DNA of 29,443 bases from Priapulus caudatus (GCF_000485595.1 NW_014577063.1:480632-510074), one strand, 5' to 3'. Positions 1 to 11,417 are shown, counted from the stretch's first letter. Notes: a model not told the origin generated them from the letters alone. Program-made: numbers and translations.

Positions 1-424
1 ATTTAATAAAATAAACCAAAATCGCATGGGGGGGAGATAGTGAGCGTGTCCTAACAATGATGTGTACGCAACTGCGTATCTGCATATCTGCGCCTAACAA
101 ATGTGTCACTACGCACAACTGAAATTGTACGTTCATAACCGTAGCAACAGACCCCAAATGAGCCCAGACGCTCTGCGGCTCTTGTTGCTATTACTACTAT
201 GTTCGTGTTTTTCCCCAATCTTTTCCCTGTTGATATTGGTGCAAGTGTCATCCAAGCTATGCAAACAGTTCCTCCCTATCCATATATGTCTCGTATATTT
301 GGATGCAGTGGTAAAATAAGAAAATGGTAAAAGGAACTGCGGTAAGTTTTGATTTCGAATGGGCAAGCATGCTGGGTGTATGTGCTAGTGTGTTTCAAAC
401 GTATACCACTGTTTTTTTTCACAG

Positions 425-508
425 ATTGTTGATGCAGTACTTAAAATCCGGGAGGGAGAAGATGTGGAACAACTAACCAACTCCTCCTCACCATGTGTCC
501 TCTTGTAG
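425..508 (+). CDS. Possible terminal exon ending in a CaaX box (CVLL)
   Basis: A strong acceptor (polypyrimidine run then CACAG, ending at 424) is followed by 27 codons and TAG at 506-508. The reading starts IVDAVLKIREGEDVEQ and ends SSSPCVLL. The last four residues are a CaaX prenylation box whose leucine favours geranylgeranylation; vertebrate R-Ras ends in the same CVLL. The first part looks amphipathic and could be the final helix of a Ras-superfamily G domain, followed by a short hypervariable tail. ATTAAA at 574-579 could be its poly(A) signal. No upstream exon with G-box motifs is visible in the 424 bases to the left, so the rest would lie outside the window. A chance open stretch remains possible. 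Confidence 0.35.
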   Translation: MVDAVLKIREGEDVEQLTNSSSPCVLL

Positions 509-509
509 A

Positions 510-2449
510 AATAGGATTGGAGAGAATGCTTCTGACATTTTAGCCAATTATATGTAATTAGACGGCATTTTCTATTAAAGTATTGGCTGCTTCTTTATCA
601 TTTTTAATGACGAATTGCAACTAAAACTGTTCGAAACGTTGTTACTCCGATGACCAGAATGTCCAGCACAGCCTATTACTAGTGTGGAAAATGTCATTCA
701 AATTTACAAATGCATTGTAAATTTGTAAGAAAATGAAGATTACTACTTTCATCAATGGAAAATTTTAATTCAGTCATCCTATATGCAATCGTAATTATGG
801 GATTTAAACAGCACAATAACCTAGAACTATATATTGAAGATGAGTATTTTCAAAACTTCATCCTCAGTATATAGATAGACAAAACGTGAAATGATTAAAA
901 TTTCAATAAAAATTCTCCCGAATTTTAAATTGATTAATATTTCAATAATATTAAAGTTTATTTCATCATAAAACCTACTTAATTAACATTAGTCTCGGAT
1001 GTGTGTGGGATTTTGTGAAAGCAGCAATATTTATATATTTATATGTATATACATATCTATTTATATATTTGCAGCATGTCCTGCTGCTGCTATCACTTGG
1101 TCATGATTGGTTGAGACTGGTGCATACGCCGTAACTCCGTACGCCCGCGTACACATATGGCTTACAAAAACAAATAAATCCAGTCCTACGCACTGCGCCA
1201 CGCTTGAATTCTTGAATATTGTTGATGCAATTGTTGTGCATCTTTTAAGAAAATATGCTTGTTTTTGTGGTACTTTTATTAACAAAGCTGAATTTTGATG
1301 CATTTCCATCGATCTTACCGCAAAGCGCTCGGTTCTAATTTTCTTACTATTGATACAGAGGTAAGAGAGATATGCAAAAAATATGAACACAAATACAGCC
1401 AAATTGGCACATTTTGTGCAGTTTTCATGGTTTCAAAGTGCCCCTGTCTCGGCTCTCACATGGGGCATTTTCTCACCAGATGTGCGTGGCGTCTCACCTC
1501 GCTGCCTAGGCGCAAAGCGGCGAGGCAGCTCGTATATATATATTATATATATATATATAAGAGTTAAAATGCATTTCTACCTCATAGACTCGCTTACAAC
1601 AGTACAATAGCTGTCTAAACATTTTGTTGTTATTCAGAGATTACGTAAGTTTGACAGTTGTAAATGCAATTAGACATGCATGCAGTTCTTGTTATCTAAA
1701 ATTATTTTAGGAGTCATTTGAACTCTGCAATAGACCATAATTATCTCTAACGTGTTATTGCACTGAGATCATATGGATATATTATATGCAAGTAGCATAT
1801 TTTTTAATAACAAGACTTGTATATAAAGGATTTAGCTGCAATGCCCCTTTAATGTGCAGGTTTCCTTATTATTTTGTGATGAAATGTACTCACATGCTAG
1901 TGACTTATAACTACGCATTAGGATGGGAATGTGATTATTTGCGTGCGCACAATCGGCCCTCGGTCCTGCTACCAAATTCGTTTTTTGGACAAATTTATTG
2001 ATACTGACGATTTAAACGTCCAATGATCACATTTTCTTATATATATGGCAGGTAGTATACTCTTTCCTATTTCATAATTTGGTGGAAAGAGATATATTAT
2101 ATAGTTATATATAAACATGCATGTCACTTATTTACATACGTGGTTGATTAATAAACGTATTACATACACTAGGCTGGCTCTATCTTTGTTTATAAGATCC
2201 GATCATCACTCTAATATCGCTGGAGGAAAACTACCCTATCACTGCCGGACAGCGCTTCTATTGGTGTGGACATATGCAAACACGTGTTTTTATGTATCTG
2301 TGGTGTTGCATATGCGATTCATTCATGAACGTTATAAACAATAAACATTGTATCAAGAGCTAATAATACATTGCATTATGCTTTAATACATGTATTCTTA
2401 TAGCTCTTGGTTGTATCTATACGTTATATCTATACTACGTTAACTCATT
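510..2449. other. No gene recognised (AT-rich)
   Basis: Apart from a possible 3' UTR to about 600, this holds only small structures: a GCTGCCT/AGGCAGC hairpin at 1501-1529 followed by a TA run (1531-1559). Open frames of 60-110 codons are present on both strands without recognisable motifs or splice structure. Confidence 0.5.
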
Positions 2450-2845
2450 TCGCTCCGGGAAGGGGGCACCGGCACTTGGAACGTTTAAATTAAAAAAATA
2501 TGGTAAATAAACACGAAAATGTATTTACTACCAAAGTCAAAATTTTCTCTACCAATGTTTCTCTACTTTCTTTCGCCTATTATTCTCTATTCTCTTTTTC
2601 TTGCCGATAATTTCCTGTAAATGCCGTTTAAAGGCTCCTCTGGAATACATGAGTAGGCCTACACTGCACACACGCCGTTGTACAGAGGGGGATATGCACG
2701 GCATTTACAGGAAGTTATCGGCAATAATAGGCGAAATGGAGTAGAGAAACATTAAGACTTTGGTAGTAAATACATTTCGTGTTAATTTACCATCATTTTA
2801 CTATTGAAACGTTCCAAGTGCCTGTGGAAGAAGGGGTGAAAAGTC
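2450..2845. mobile_element. Foldback/MITE-like element with long inverted arms
   Basis: The left arm 2471-2627 and right arm 2698-2822 are imperfect inverse copies. Both start with GGCACTTGGAACGTTT read inward, share GTATTTACTACCAAAGTC, and end with TTCCTGTAAATGCCGT. The left arm carries small extra segments relative to the right (near 2552-2562 and 2583-2600). The loop of about 70 bp has no coding potential. The outer borders are less certain; weaker inverted similarity continues to about 2450 and 2845. Confidence 0.85.
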
Positions 2846-2944
2846 ACACGCGGTTTATGTTCTGGGCAATTGACCGTTAGCAGTTCGCCAACGGCCATGT
2901 AATGGTTTGTACATTTCGACGCGTACAACCAACACCAGGTCACA

Positions 2945-3030
2945 ACCAGTTCAGTCAACACCAGTTCAGTCAACACCAGTTCAGTCAACACCAATTCAGT
3001 CAACACCAGTTCAGTCAACACCAGTTCACA
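2945..3030. repeat. 15-bp minisatellite (TTCAGTCAACACCAG)n
   Basis: Nearly six copies of TTCAGTCAACACCAG with a single variant (CCAATT). The array is bracketed by direct copies of CAACCAACACCAGGT at 2926-2940 and 3037-3051. Because the unit is a multiple of three, open frames appear on both strands (QFSQH repeats forward, TELVL repeats reverse); I see no reason to believe either is translated. Confidence 0.9.
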
Positions 3031-3303
3031 ACTTCACAACCAACACCAGGTGAAATACGCACGCTGGCAACAAGTTGGTGTTTTCACCTCGACATTAATT
3101 CTCACATGTAAGAGGTGATTGAAGCTTTACGTTTTCTTACAGGGTTTTTCTGCCATCTATCAAGTAGATTACTCATGCGTGCATACGACATATTGATTCT
3201 GTCAGTTAGCAGCGGCTGAAAAAAGCATGTAAAAAACTTGTGAAATGATATATGTCTGTAGCGTGCAGGCAACGGGGCAACGCGAGGAGAACGCGTGATT
3301 GGA

Positions 3304-3512
3304 GCAGCCGGCTGAAAGGTGCGATAGGATATGTTTACTAGGCACTTCTAATTTTAACATATATTTTACGATATATTAAAGAATGATGCAAAAACCCTCA
3401 AAAGTGCCCTAACTATAACCCTAACCCTAACCCTGACCCTAATTAAATTTAAAATATATGTTAAAATTAGAAGTGCCTAGTAAACATATCCTATCGCACC
3501 TTTCAGCCGGCT
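3304..3512. mobile_element. Perfect 64-bp palindromic element with telomere-like loop
   Basis: Arms 3305-3368 and 3450-3513 are exact reverse complements, both bounded by AGCCGGCT. The 81-base loop contains CCCTAACTATAACCCTAACC and further CCCTAA-type units at 3407-3442. The 11-bp word GCGTGATTGGA occurs immediately outside on both sides (3293-3303 and 3513-3523), as a target-site duplication would. There is no coding content. The perfect arms imply a recent origin or gene-conversion-like homogenisation. Confidence 0.9.
3407..3442. repeat. Interstitial telomere-like repeat (CCCTAA)n
   Basis: Six imperfect CCCTAA units (variants CTATAA, CCCTGA) forming the loop of the palindrome at 3304-3512. 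Similar short runs occur at 13767-13797 and at 20814-20829, where CCCTAACCCTAGGGT inverts. Confidence 0.85.
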
Positions 3513-3857
3513 GCGTGATTGGACGGGAGCCGGGAAATACCGGAAAAAATTTTGCGTAAAACGCGTATACATGTATATATATATATATACAGAGAGAGAG
3601 AGGAAGCAAATGATTAATTGATAGCATTGATAGCCACGTATATGAGAGTAATGGGCATATCTATATAATAATTTGAGTAGTGTCGTTCTGTTTGTTCCTG
3701 CATAACTTCTAGGCGCGTGCACAAATCCGGCTGAAATTTTTCGTGCTTCATTCCTACGCATCAGGTTCGATTCTAACACTTTGCGTTTTGTTATTTATTG
3801 GGTTCAATGTTTAAAAAAAAAAAATTTAGAAAATCTAATGCAAAATCTCCCTGGAAA

Positions 3858-3960
3858 ACATGCACGATTCAGTTCACTTCCGCTAGGTGCGCTGGCTGTA
3901 GACTTACAAACACGCAACCACAGGCTAAGGGTCAGTAGTCTGTCACGTAACCTTGCAGCA
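3858..3960 (+). repeat. Dispersed repeat, copy 1
   Basis: The segment with TTCAGTTCACTTCCGCTAGG, GTGCGCTGGCTGTAGACTTA and CAAACACGCAACCAC recurs in inverse orientation at about 16470-16556. The CAACCAC-AGGCTAAGGG part also matches there with an internal insertion or deletion. The adjoining region to 4230 is GC-rich with long G and C runs (3974-3982, 4102-4113) and no recognised gene. Confidence 0.75.
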
Positions 3961-4232
3961 GGGGCGTGTACAGGGGGGGGGGTCCCCTGCTCGCGCAGAA
4001 AACGCATCTAAGGGGGTCTAATTTCAAATTTTTTCTGGAGGACGGGCCCAGGGATCGCTCCGCGTTCGCGTGCTCGGCAAGTTTGGGTGTACGCATTAGA
4101 GCCCCCCCCCCCCTGGTTACAGAATCCTGTAGGGGGGCCTACACGCGCCCTGGTGCAGTGGATTCGCCAGGGCACACGCGCGCTGGCTGTGATCAAGTCT
4201 CCGCTCCAGCTGCACGCTAGCACTCAGCGATA

Positions 4233-4345
4233 TCTATCTATCAATGCTATCTATTTTTCCATCTATCTATCTATCTATCCTATCAATCTATCTATCTATC
4301 TATATATATATATATATATATATATATCTATATATATATTATATC
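4233..4345. repeat. (CTAT)n and (TA)n microsatellite
   Basis: An interrupted CTAT tetranucleotide run passes into a TA run and back. The downstream GC-rich block 4381-4680 has open frames on both strands with no recognisable protein; it holds a small inverted repeat, GTGACT (4575-4580) / AGTCAC (4586-4591). Confidence 0.9.
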
Positions 4346-5068
4346 CATTAATCAAATGTGAACATGTGACCCTTGACCTTGGGTGAGAGGCTGCTGGCAA
4401 AATCAAGTAGGGTTCGCACCGCCCCTAAGGTGCCACCTCTGGACGCAAGTTTGGAAGTTACTACCTCCAACGGTTTCAGAAATATCGAGCAGCACAGACA
4501 GACACGTCCACACGCCGCGTGCCACAGGTCGTCGAGGGGGCGGCGCAACGCACGCGGCGCACGGCACGCACCGTGTGACTGGCGCAGTCACGACACACAC
4601 AACACAGATGCACAAACGGCGCGAAAACAATACGTTCCGCTACGTACACTACGTGCGGAGGATATAAACATATAAACCATTACTGCGAAGCGTTTGCATA
4701 CATTTTTCCAAGAATCATTACTACAGTCAAACACCGTTAGTAGAAAACTGACGGCCAAAAGAAAAATAATCGTATTAAACGGGTCCCGTATATTACATTA
4801 GCCTTAATTTGAAGAGAAAAACAATGGATTAGAAGGTGTGTACAAAGTGTTTTATATAGAAATGAATATACCGGAAAGAAAATTTTATGTTAGTAACAGG
4901 ATCCTTGTATTATTTTCTTCGTATCAAGTTAATATTTTACTAAAAGATTACTATGAATCGGGGCGGGATTTAGAGACATCGTAGTCTCATCAGCGTAACG
5001 AGCGAATATGGCCGCCCGAGGCGGCTATTTTGCGAGTATGCATACGGGTACGTTCCTCGTGCATGTAC

Positions 5069-5104
<36 letters not shown>

Positions 5105-5105
5105 T
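5069..5105. repeat. (GCGT)n microsatellite
   Basis: About nine uninterrupted GCGT units. The surrounding open frame of cysteine/arginine/valine repeats is a product of the microsatellite. Confidence 0.9.
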
Positions 5106-5925
5106 ATGCCCCGAACGTGTGCAATACGTCGCTGTGTCACGCAATATCAATGCGTGCGTGTGTCACAGGAATACAACTAGGTAACCTAAGCGTCCATGTG
5201 CTAAAATATATGCAGCTGTGAGCTGTGAGACGCGCGACTAGCTATTCTATAGGCTTTCCACAAGGACACAGTTTTTTTATGACAATGCCGTTTTTTATTT
5301 GTCCTTGCAGAAATTTATCAACCCTCATGTGCAAATATATCTCAAATATAAATGCCTCGGATCCATGAATTCCTCTGCATGTTTTATGGCGAAGATTGAT
5401 AACGGCAACATCAATGCACTTCTTATTTCATTATAGGACATGTATTATTATTACATGTAAAATAAAGAATAAAACTCATAATAAAAACATTTATTAGACT
5501 AAAGCTTTCATAACATTTTTTCTTTTATTTAATACATGTTTGACATGTTGATACATGCGCGGAATTCTTTTGACCGAAATGTAACCGATGTTTTGATTCA
5601 ATTTTCAAAGTGGACGACAAGTTTTTTTTTGTGACTCAAAGTGAGCAAACATGCATATGTTGTGACTAAAAAAGTACACATTTAATTTACACATAGTCTA
5701 AATGTAAAAATTGACTGGCACCCATAACAGGCGCACTTCTTTGGTAAAGCACGAGGTATTGTTACTTGTGCGACCGTAGTCATCGTCGTCAGTGAATACA
5801 TATCACAGATGAGCACGACCTGTGTTCAACAAGAAATCAAAGATGAATCACGCCATTGTCATTCTGTGCGCAGTTCCCATGGTCCCTGCGCACTGGATCA
5901 GTCAAGCACGGGAGTAGAGTCCCTC

Positions 5926-5936
5926 TATATAAAAGG
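5926..5936 (+). promoter_or_regulatory. TATA box candidate TATATAAAAGG
   Basis: TATATAAAAGG is a full consensus TATA box set in GC-richer sequence, and the reverse strand offers none. If used, initiation would fall near 5955-5965. No open frame or exon follows within 1 kb that I can support, so a noncoding RNA, a distant exon or a chance match are all possible. The flanks 5225-5900 and 6000-6770 hold no gene I can recognise. Confidence 0.3.
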
Positions 5937-5957
5937 ACACTACACGGGAGGTCGCCG

Positions 5958-5976
5958 TAGCGCCCCCTACCAGTGT
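5958..5976 (-). promoter_or_regulatory. CTCF-like site TAGCGCCCCCTACCAGTG
   Basis: TAGCGCCCCCT at 5958-5968 is the reverse complement of the core AGGGGGCGCTA of the animal CTCF motif; the outer half ACCAGTG fits less well. It lies 22 bp downstream of the TATA box. The CGCCCCCT core also occurs in some repeat families, so this is tentative. Confidence 0.3.
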
Positions 5977-6778
5977 TTTCATTAGTAATCGACCTTGCAC
6001 CAATTATAGCTCTGATCCTTAATCAAATGTCTACACTCATCTCTTCATGTGGCTGCACCCGATTGGGTGGCAAGATTATTGACATAATTTAAGTAGAGGT
6101 ATTGATGGAATGTACGAGTATTCAGCTCTCAACAAGTTGACACTGCCTACATACATCCGACTTTCTACAGATTAGTGCGTAAATTTAACAAACACTGAAC
6201 ACAATTTTAAACTGTAAAAAACTCACTTGCAATATACAACCCTGCACAGTGCACACCTAGAATAACCACCTGCTTACTGCGCGAACGCAAGTGTTGGCAA
6301 GTGTGACATGACGTGCGTGAAACCGACCATACTGTTAAACATCAGGTATATCCATGTCCGCAGGTAGATTCACTTCGCTCGCTAAAATGCAAAAGCACAT
6401 CTGCTATGACAGAAACTAGTGCGCGGATGACTAAAACGAACAACTAGTGTTCAATAACTCTACATCCCAAACCCGGAGCAGTGACCGTAGGCGTGTATAT
6501 CCACGTCTTTGTGCGTGCGTGTGAAACACACGTCACATAACTATTATGTCAAATGCAGACGTGACGACGCAAATGATTGGGAAAAATATGTGCTATAGTT
6601 TTGTTTGTCCTAAAACATCGATACTGAAGCGCATTATACTACAATATGAAATATTCACTTTGAAAACTGATGATCCGTAATTTAAAGCGAATGAAAACAA
6701 AACTATAGAATAGAGAAATTCCAGCTTATCGGAGCCTCTACACACAGCGCAGCTGTACGTTAGGCATATACTACTAGG

Positions 6779-6816
6779 AGTGTCATAATGCAGAGAAGTG
6801 TCTACATTATGACACT
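6779..6816. repeat. 12-bp perfect hairpin
   Basis: AGTGTCATAATG (6779-6790) and CATTATGACACT (6805-6816) are exact inverse copies with a 14-nt loop. No poly-T or gene context explains it; it is possibly the scar or core of a small TIR element. Confidence 0.6.
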
Positions 6817-7100
6817 GCCGATACTACCATCATGTGTCCACCAGCGATTTCATGGATAAACAGATGAATAACTTAGAAGGCAATTACATAAATAATATCT
6901 CTACACTTCGTTGCTGCAATGCTTTTAGGGACAGTGTAAAGTAGTTCAATTCTTTATATCAACACCGGTGTTGGAAAAAAGAGGACATACATCTTTCCCT
7001 TGCCCCTTAGGTGACCATTCTTGTAGCCATTCGCCACATATTAAAAATGCCAGAGTAACAATCGGGAAAAAAATTTGACTGCAATTGAATTTGTTATCTA

Positions 7101-7272
7101 AAGCCTGGCGCACATTGCCGAACATTTTCCCGAACAAATGTTCGTCCGAACAAATGTTTTTGTCAGGCAATGTGCGGGTGAACAATTGCTGACCGCACAT
7201 TGCCGAACATTTCATGGAACATTGCTACGATAATGTTTTTGAGCAAAATGTTCGGCAATGTGCGCCGGGCTT
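7101..7272. mobile_element. TIR element, 172 bp (AAGCCTGGCGCACATTGCCG family)
   Basis: Both ends read inward as AAGCC(T/C)GGCGCACATTGCCG followed by AACATTTT, and the element is flanked by TA on each side (7099-7100, 7273-7274), a Tc1/mariner-style target. The word CGAACAAATG or its variants repeats inside. It is an internally deleted relative of 9281-9727, in inverse orientation. Only chance open frames cross it. Confidence 0.88.
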
Positions 7273-7989
7273 TAGCGAACACTGAGAATCCAAGACCGAA
7301 TATTTAATTTCTTCTCTCATACCGTTATTAAACGAGCATGATCTCTATGCAATATGCCAGGACGACGGAACAATGGCGTATAATTGCAGATATTTTCTTC
7401 AGGATTTTAATATCCAACTCAAAACTGTTTGTCGACATGACAAAACTAACATCAAATGTATAGCATATACGTTAAAATGCACAAAAGTAGACCAAGATTC
7501 TGGTGGTAACCTTTCACGTTACACTGCTAAATGTCAATTAAAGGTTTCCTTATCCATTAGAAACACTGGAAAGGTCAATGACAAGTTCTTAGTTGTACAA
7601 AAACTCAAGCGGCACTAACGCATGATAAATGAATTACCATGGCCTGAGCAGAACCAGCCTGTCAACGGACGCCAAAGACTACACTTATAACCCACATTAC
7701 TATGTCAGACCTTTCATTGTAATCCCATGTAATAACACCTATAATGAAATGTCATTAGTAAAAAAATTTTACAAGATCGAAATAACTGGACGAGACATTC
7801 GATTTCAGACAGTAATGGCATTTCCTAGGCATCATTTTCTTAAGATGCGCCGCTATACGAGTTGCAATTGGTAACAATGATAACAGGCATTTGAAGGTTA
7901 TTTACACATAAATTAGATAGATATAATGGCAGCTGGTTGACGGACAGTAGTGTGTAACTTTTTCTGAGTTGAAATTTTTAACATACATA

Positions 7990-8421
7990 CAGTCAAACCT
8001 GTATAAAACAGCCACTTAAGACAAAACAGCCTTTGCAGACAGGTGGCCATCATATTACAGGCCAATTTTCCAATTGCCAATTGCCAATTGCCAATATGCG
8101 AGATATACAATGTATATTATGGGCTTGTATTTTAAGTTTAATTGTAAGTATTTTTTGTTTTTTTAGTGTCATGCTCTTTTTGTCGTTCCATTGCTTCCCC
8201 ATTTCCAGCTTTCTGGTAGGGACATTCTACCCCATTTACATCAATCTCAGTAAGCCACATCGGATGAAAACGACATGAACCATACAAAATCAGTGGGCAT
8301 TAGACACACTGAGCAGTTAGCCGCTCTGTACAGCATTTATAACGCAGCATTTTCCAATTTTTATAGCTGCTACGTGTAGGTGGACATTCTACAGATATGA
8401 CAAGTAACACAGGTTTGACTG
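7990..8421. mobile_element. TIR element, about 432 bp (CAGTCAAACCTGT ends)
   Basis: CAGTCAAACCTGT (7990-8002) and its exact reverse complement (8409-8421) bound the element. GTGGCC/GTGGAC and GGGACATTCTAC/GGACATTCTAC words repeat inside. An interior run of CAATTGC units lies at 8062-8095. No transposase; no clear target duplication was seen. CAGTCAAACC-type ends are common among invertebrate MITEs. Confidence 0.8.
8062..8095. repeat. Short tandem repeat of CAATTGC
   Basis: Three and a half perfect heptamer units preceded by a variant (CCAATTTTC). Part of the TIR element 7990-8421. Confidence 0.85.
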
Positions 8422-8499
8422 TGTGCAACTATACACAGTGTGGATTGCTATTTCCCTGAATACCTCATTGCACCAGCAGGACACTCCATGAACAAGTAT

Positions 8500-8982
8500 C
8501 GCGTTCACACGGTAATCGTTTGGCTCGAGCTAAATGGGCTAAATTTGGCTCAGGCTAAATCAAGTGAATACTGTCTGTCAAATTCAAATTCAAATTCAAA
8601 TAAATTTTATTGCACAAATATCTCACAGATACTTAGGCAGTATGTCACGAGATGGCGTTGTGTAGGATTCAGTGTTTACTTCCGTTCCGAGTTCAATTAT
8701 CAATCTTAAAAACATGCATCCTGATCAAATTTTTCACATTTTTATACTGTTTTGGACTTTATTTCGTCGAAGTACACGTTCGACACTCGTGGCATCTACC
8801 GTTCTACCGATTTAGCTGGTGCTAAAATTTGGCTCGGGCCTGGTCAGACGTTTACGATGGGACCAAATTGGCTCGTGCTAACTCGGCACGGCCCCGAAAA
8901 ACCGTCCGTGTCAACGCACAGCTCGAGCCAAATTTGGCGCGGGCCTAATTAGGCTCGGGCTAAAAACGTCCGTGTGAACGCG
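8500..8982. mobile_element. TIR element, about 483 bp (CGCGTTCACACGG ends)
   Basis: CGCGTTCACACGG at 8500-8512 and CCGTGTGAACGCG at 8970-8982 are exact inverse copies. Subterminal words of the type GGCTCGGGCTAA / TTGGCTCGAGC and CCAAATTTGG recur near both ends, as expected for transposase-binding subterminal repeats. The centre holds a CAAATT run (8580-8602). It is nonautonomous. No target duplication could be confirmed. Confidence 0.82.
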
Positions 8983-9280
8983 CCCAAGGTAAAGCGCAAA
9001 ATTGTAAATGTTTTAGTGACTATATAACATATGTGTATAGGCCATCCGTACTAACCGAGCTTTTAATCACTCAAGATTATGCATGTTTAAAAAACAAAAT
9101 TTCAATAAAACGAAATTGATGGCAATGGAATAGTGTGAATTGAAGGTGACAAAACTTTTGTTGCTTAATAAAGCTAGAAGGCTATTGCAACACAAAATAC
9201 GAACTGTACATGTGATGTATCATATAAATGTATACATAACATGAATCAAGCCCCGTCATAGTTAATCACGGGGCTGGGTA

Positions 9281-9727
9281 AAGCCCGGCGCACATTGCCA
9301 AACATTTTGCTCAAAAACATTATCGTAGCAATGTTCCATGAAATGTTCGGCAATGTGCGGTGAAAAAAGTCGCCGAACATTTGTGCCGAACAATGTTTCT
9401 GAAGATCGGAAATGTTTGATATCTCAAACATTGTTCGTCGAATGTTCGTCAATGTGCGCTGAATGTCGAACAATTCTAGGAACATTTGTAAAGTAGTAAC
9501 CAATAGCAGCACGATATGTGGTCACATGATTTTTGTGCCCAATCATGCACCGATCACGTGACTCCACTCCCGTACAACACAGCTACTAGACGGCGCCACG
9601 AGGTTGTTCGCTGCAAAATGTTTGGCAATGTGCGCTCAGCAATTGTTCACCCGCACATTGCCAGACAAAAACATTTGTTCGGACAAACATTTGTTCGGGA
9701 AAATGTTCGGCAATGTGCGCCAGGCTT
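9281..9727. mobile_element. TIR element, about 447 bp, same family as 7101-7272
   Basis: The left end AAGCCCGGCGCACATTGCC and right end GGCAATGTGCGCCAGGCTT are inverse copies. GCAATGTGCG/CGCACATTGC units recur through the interior near 9350, 9450, 9625 and 9655. TA precedes the left end (9279-9280); the right flank is AA, so the duplication is not intact. A segment at 9302-9361 is the reverse complement of 7192-7261, which shows common descent. It is nonautonomous, with no transposase. Confidence 0.87.
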
Positions 9728-11417
9728 AACAATACAGTATACCATTGAAAAGATATTGGCTCGTTTCTAACGTTGAAATACATTCTGTAACTAAAGCCAA
9801 TGTCAAATGGATTTTACTCATATTAACCGTCTCAAATCTGTCATAATATCTGTCTCACTGTTGGAGCCATTTGCGTTTCTATCAGTTAATCTCAATCGCC
9901 ACATCATAAACATACCCATGGACTGACGTGATCACTCTAGTACGGCCAGCAATTATAATACTAATCAAGAATAACATCCCTGCAGGAAAATAGTTGGTGT
10001 GATATCTCATTGTGCTAGCATAATTCAAAGTTTACTTAGATTAGAGGAAGCAAATGTGACTATTTATATCCAATAGGCAAAACATTTTAGGTTGTAATGG
10101 TTCAACAATGCATTCTGATTCCTAGTTGTCCCTGTACTATAATTCAAACTGTTACTGCGGAATGGTCACGCGATATTAAAACTCGAACTGGTTCATGCAA
10201 AGAGGCCACTTGGTCTTAAAAGACACTGCTTATTAGGTGGAGCTCAAGTATATATTATTGATATAGGCCATCTAAATAACCAAAACCACAAAATGCATTT
10301 TTACTTTTAGCACGTTACAATAGAATCTTAACTGAGATCGACTCTACTTGTGTAGTCACTCATTTCCGATAGATTTAGGAAGGAGACTGGACTGGAGAAT
10401 TAACTGGGTGCCTGCAGCAACATTAAAAATATAATTTTACGTTCTTAGACTCTCTTAAGTAATGGGGCAAACTTTTTTACTTCCTTACTATTTTATGTAT
10501 AAAAATAGAGGAAATACTGAGATGTCGGAACTAAGCTAGCTAGATTAAGATGGGCGGCTAGAGAGCTAATTTATGTCTTGATGGGCTTGGCACAGGATAA
10601 TTTAACATATAGTAGACAGATGCAGGTAGTCAATTATTTTGACAAACTGAAGTTGTTTTGATGATTTTAATAGTGGGTGGGACACATTACGATGCTTGAC
10701 CAACACTTACCAGCCAAGACCTCTGGCCAATAAAATATCTGAAATAAAGTGAAATTTAACAATGCTCATCACTTAAAACACAGTTCAAGACTAACGTGGA
10801 CCTTGTTGGAAATTTTGTGTAAAGTTTGCAACCCCACACTTGTGACCCTGCGGATTAATTACATGCCACAGAAATCAATACAAATAAAACAACCTCCAAT
10901 TAATAAAATGTTAAAAATGGTTGGAAAAATGTTAATTACAAACAGAAGCGATTGATCACATGTGCCTCAGCAACCAGTGATCATCGATCACACCATTGGG
11001 TCGACTAGATACTATTCTCTAGCAATCAAGCCTTTGCCAAACGGGCTTTTTGTTCGGGTGCTCGTTGAGATGTCAATAAGAAATTGAGGGGTAAAATAAC
11101 GATTACCACTACCTTTACCGCGAGCACGGCGTCGGGGTGGGCACGTCACCTCACATCTGATGACACACCGCGCGAGGCACTGTCAATTCATTCATACAGA
11201 AAATACATTGCACGGACGCACACTCCCTTCCCTCCGGCTTTCTCGAGAAAATTTACAGCGATTTGGATTACCGTTGAATGTGGACGCGAGTGCGAGAAAT
11301 CGTTGAACTGACTACACATCACCAAAACCGACCATGGGAAGAACACGGCTTGCCTGCGACGGCGGCGGCGCCGCCGCGCACCGAGCGTGAGAGCTGCAGG
11401 CAGACGGGAGGGTGTCG
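9728..11417. other. No gene recognised; presumed CerS 3' flank
   Basis: This is AT-rich sequence without a convincing coding stretch on either strand up to about 11080. From 11080 to 11417 it is GC-rich and would be 3' UTR if exon E is real. I did not find a clear AATAAA on the minus strand close behind the stop. Confidence 0.5.

Noticed and set aside
2782-3111. Repeat protein (LTELV or QFSQH repeats)
   Set aside because: Explained by the 15-bp minisatellite; both strands are equally open.
6946-7215. Minus-strand 89-codon frame with a hydrophobic stretch and GEWLQEWSP
   Set aside because: Its start lies in a TIR element, no supporting acceptor was seen and I recognise no family; possible but unsupported.
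7373-7618. Plus-strand 81-codon frame beginning MAYNCRYFLQD
   Set aside because: No domain, no splice context and composition like the surrounding AT-rich DNA.
9246-9783. Open frames around 9.3-9.8 kb
   Set aside because: They lie inside the TIR element and translate its repeated end words.
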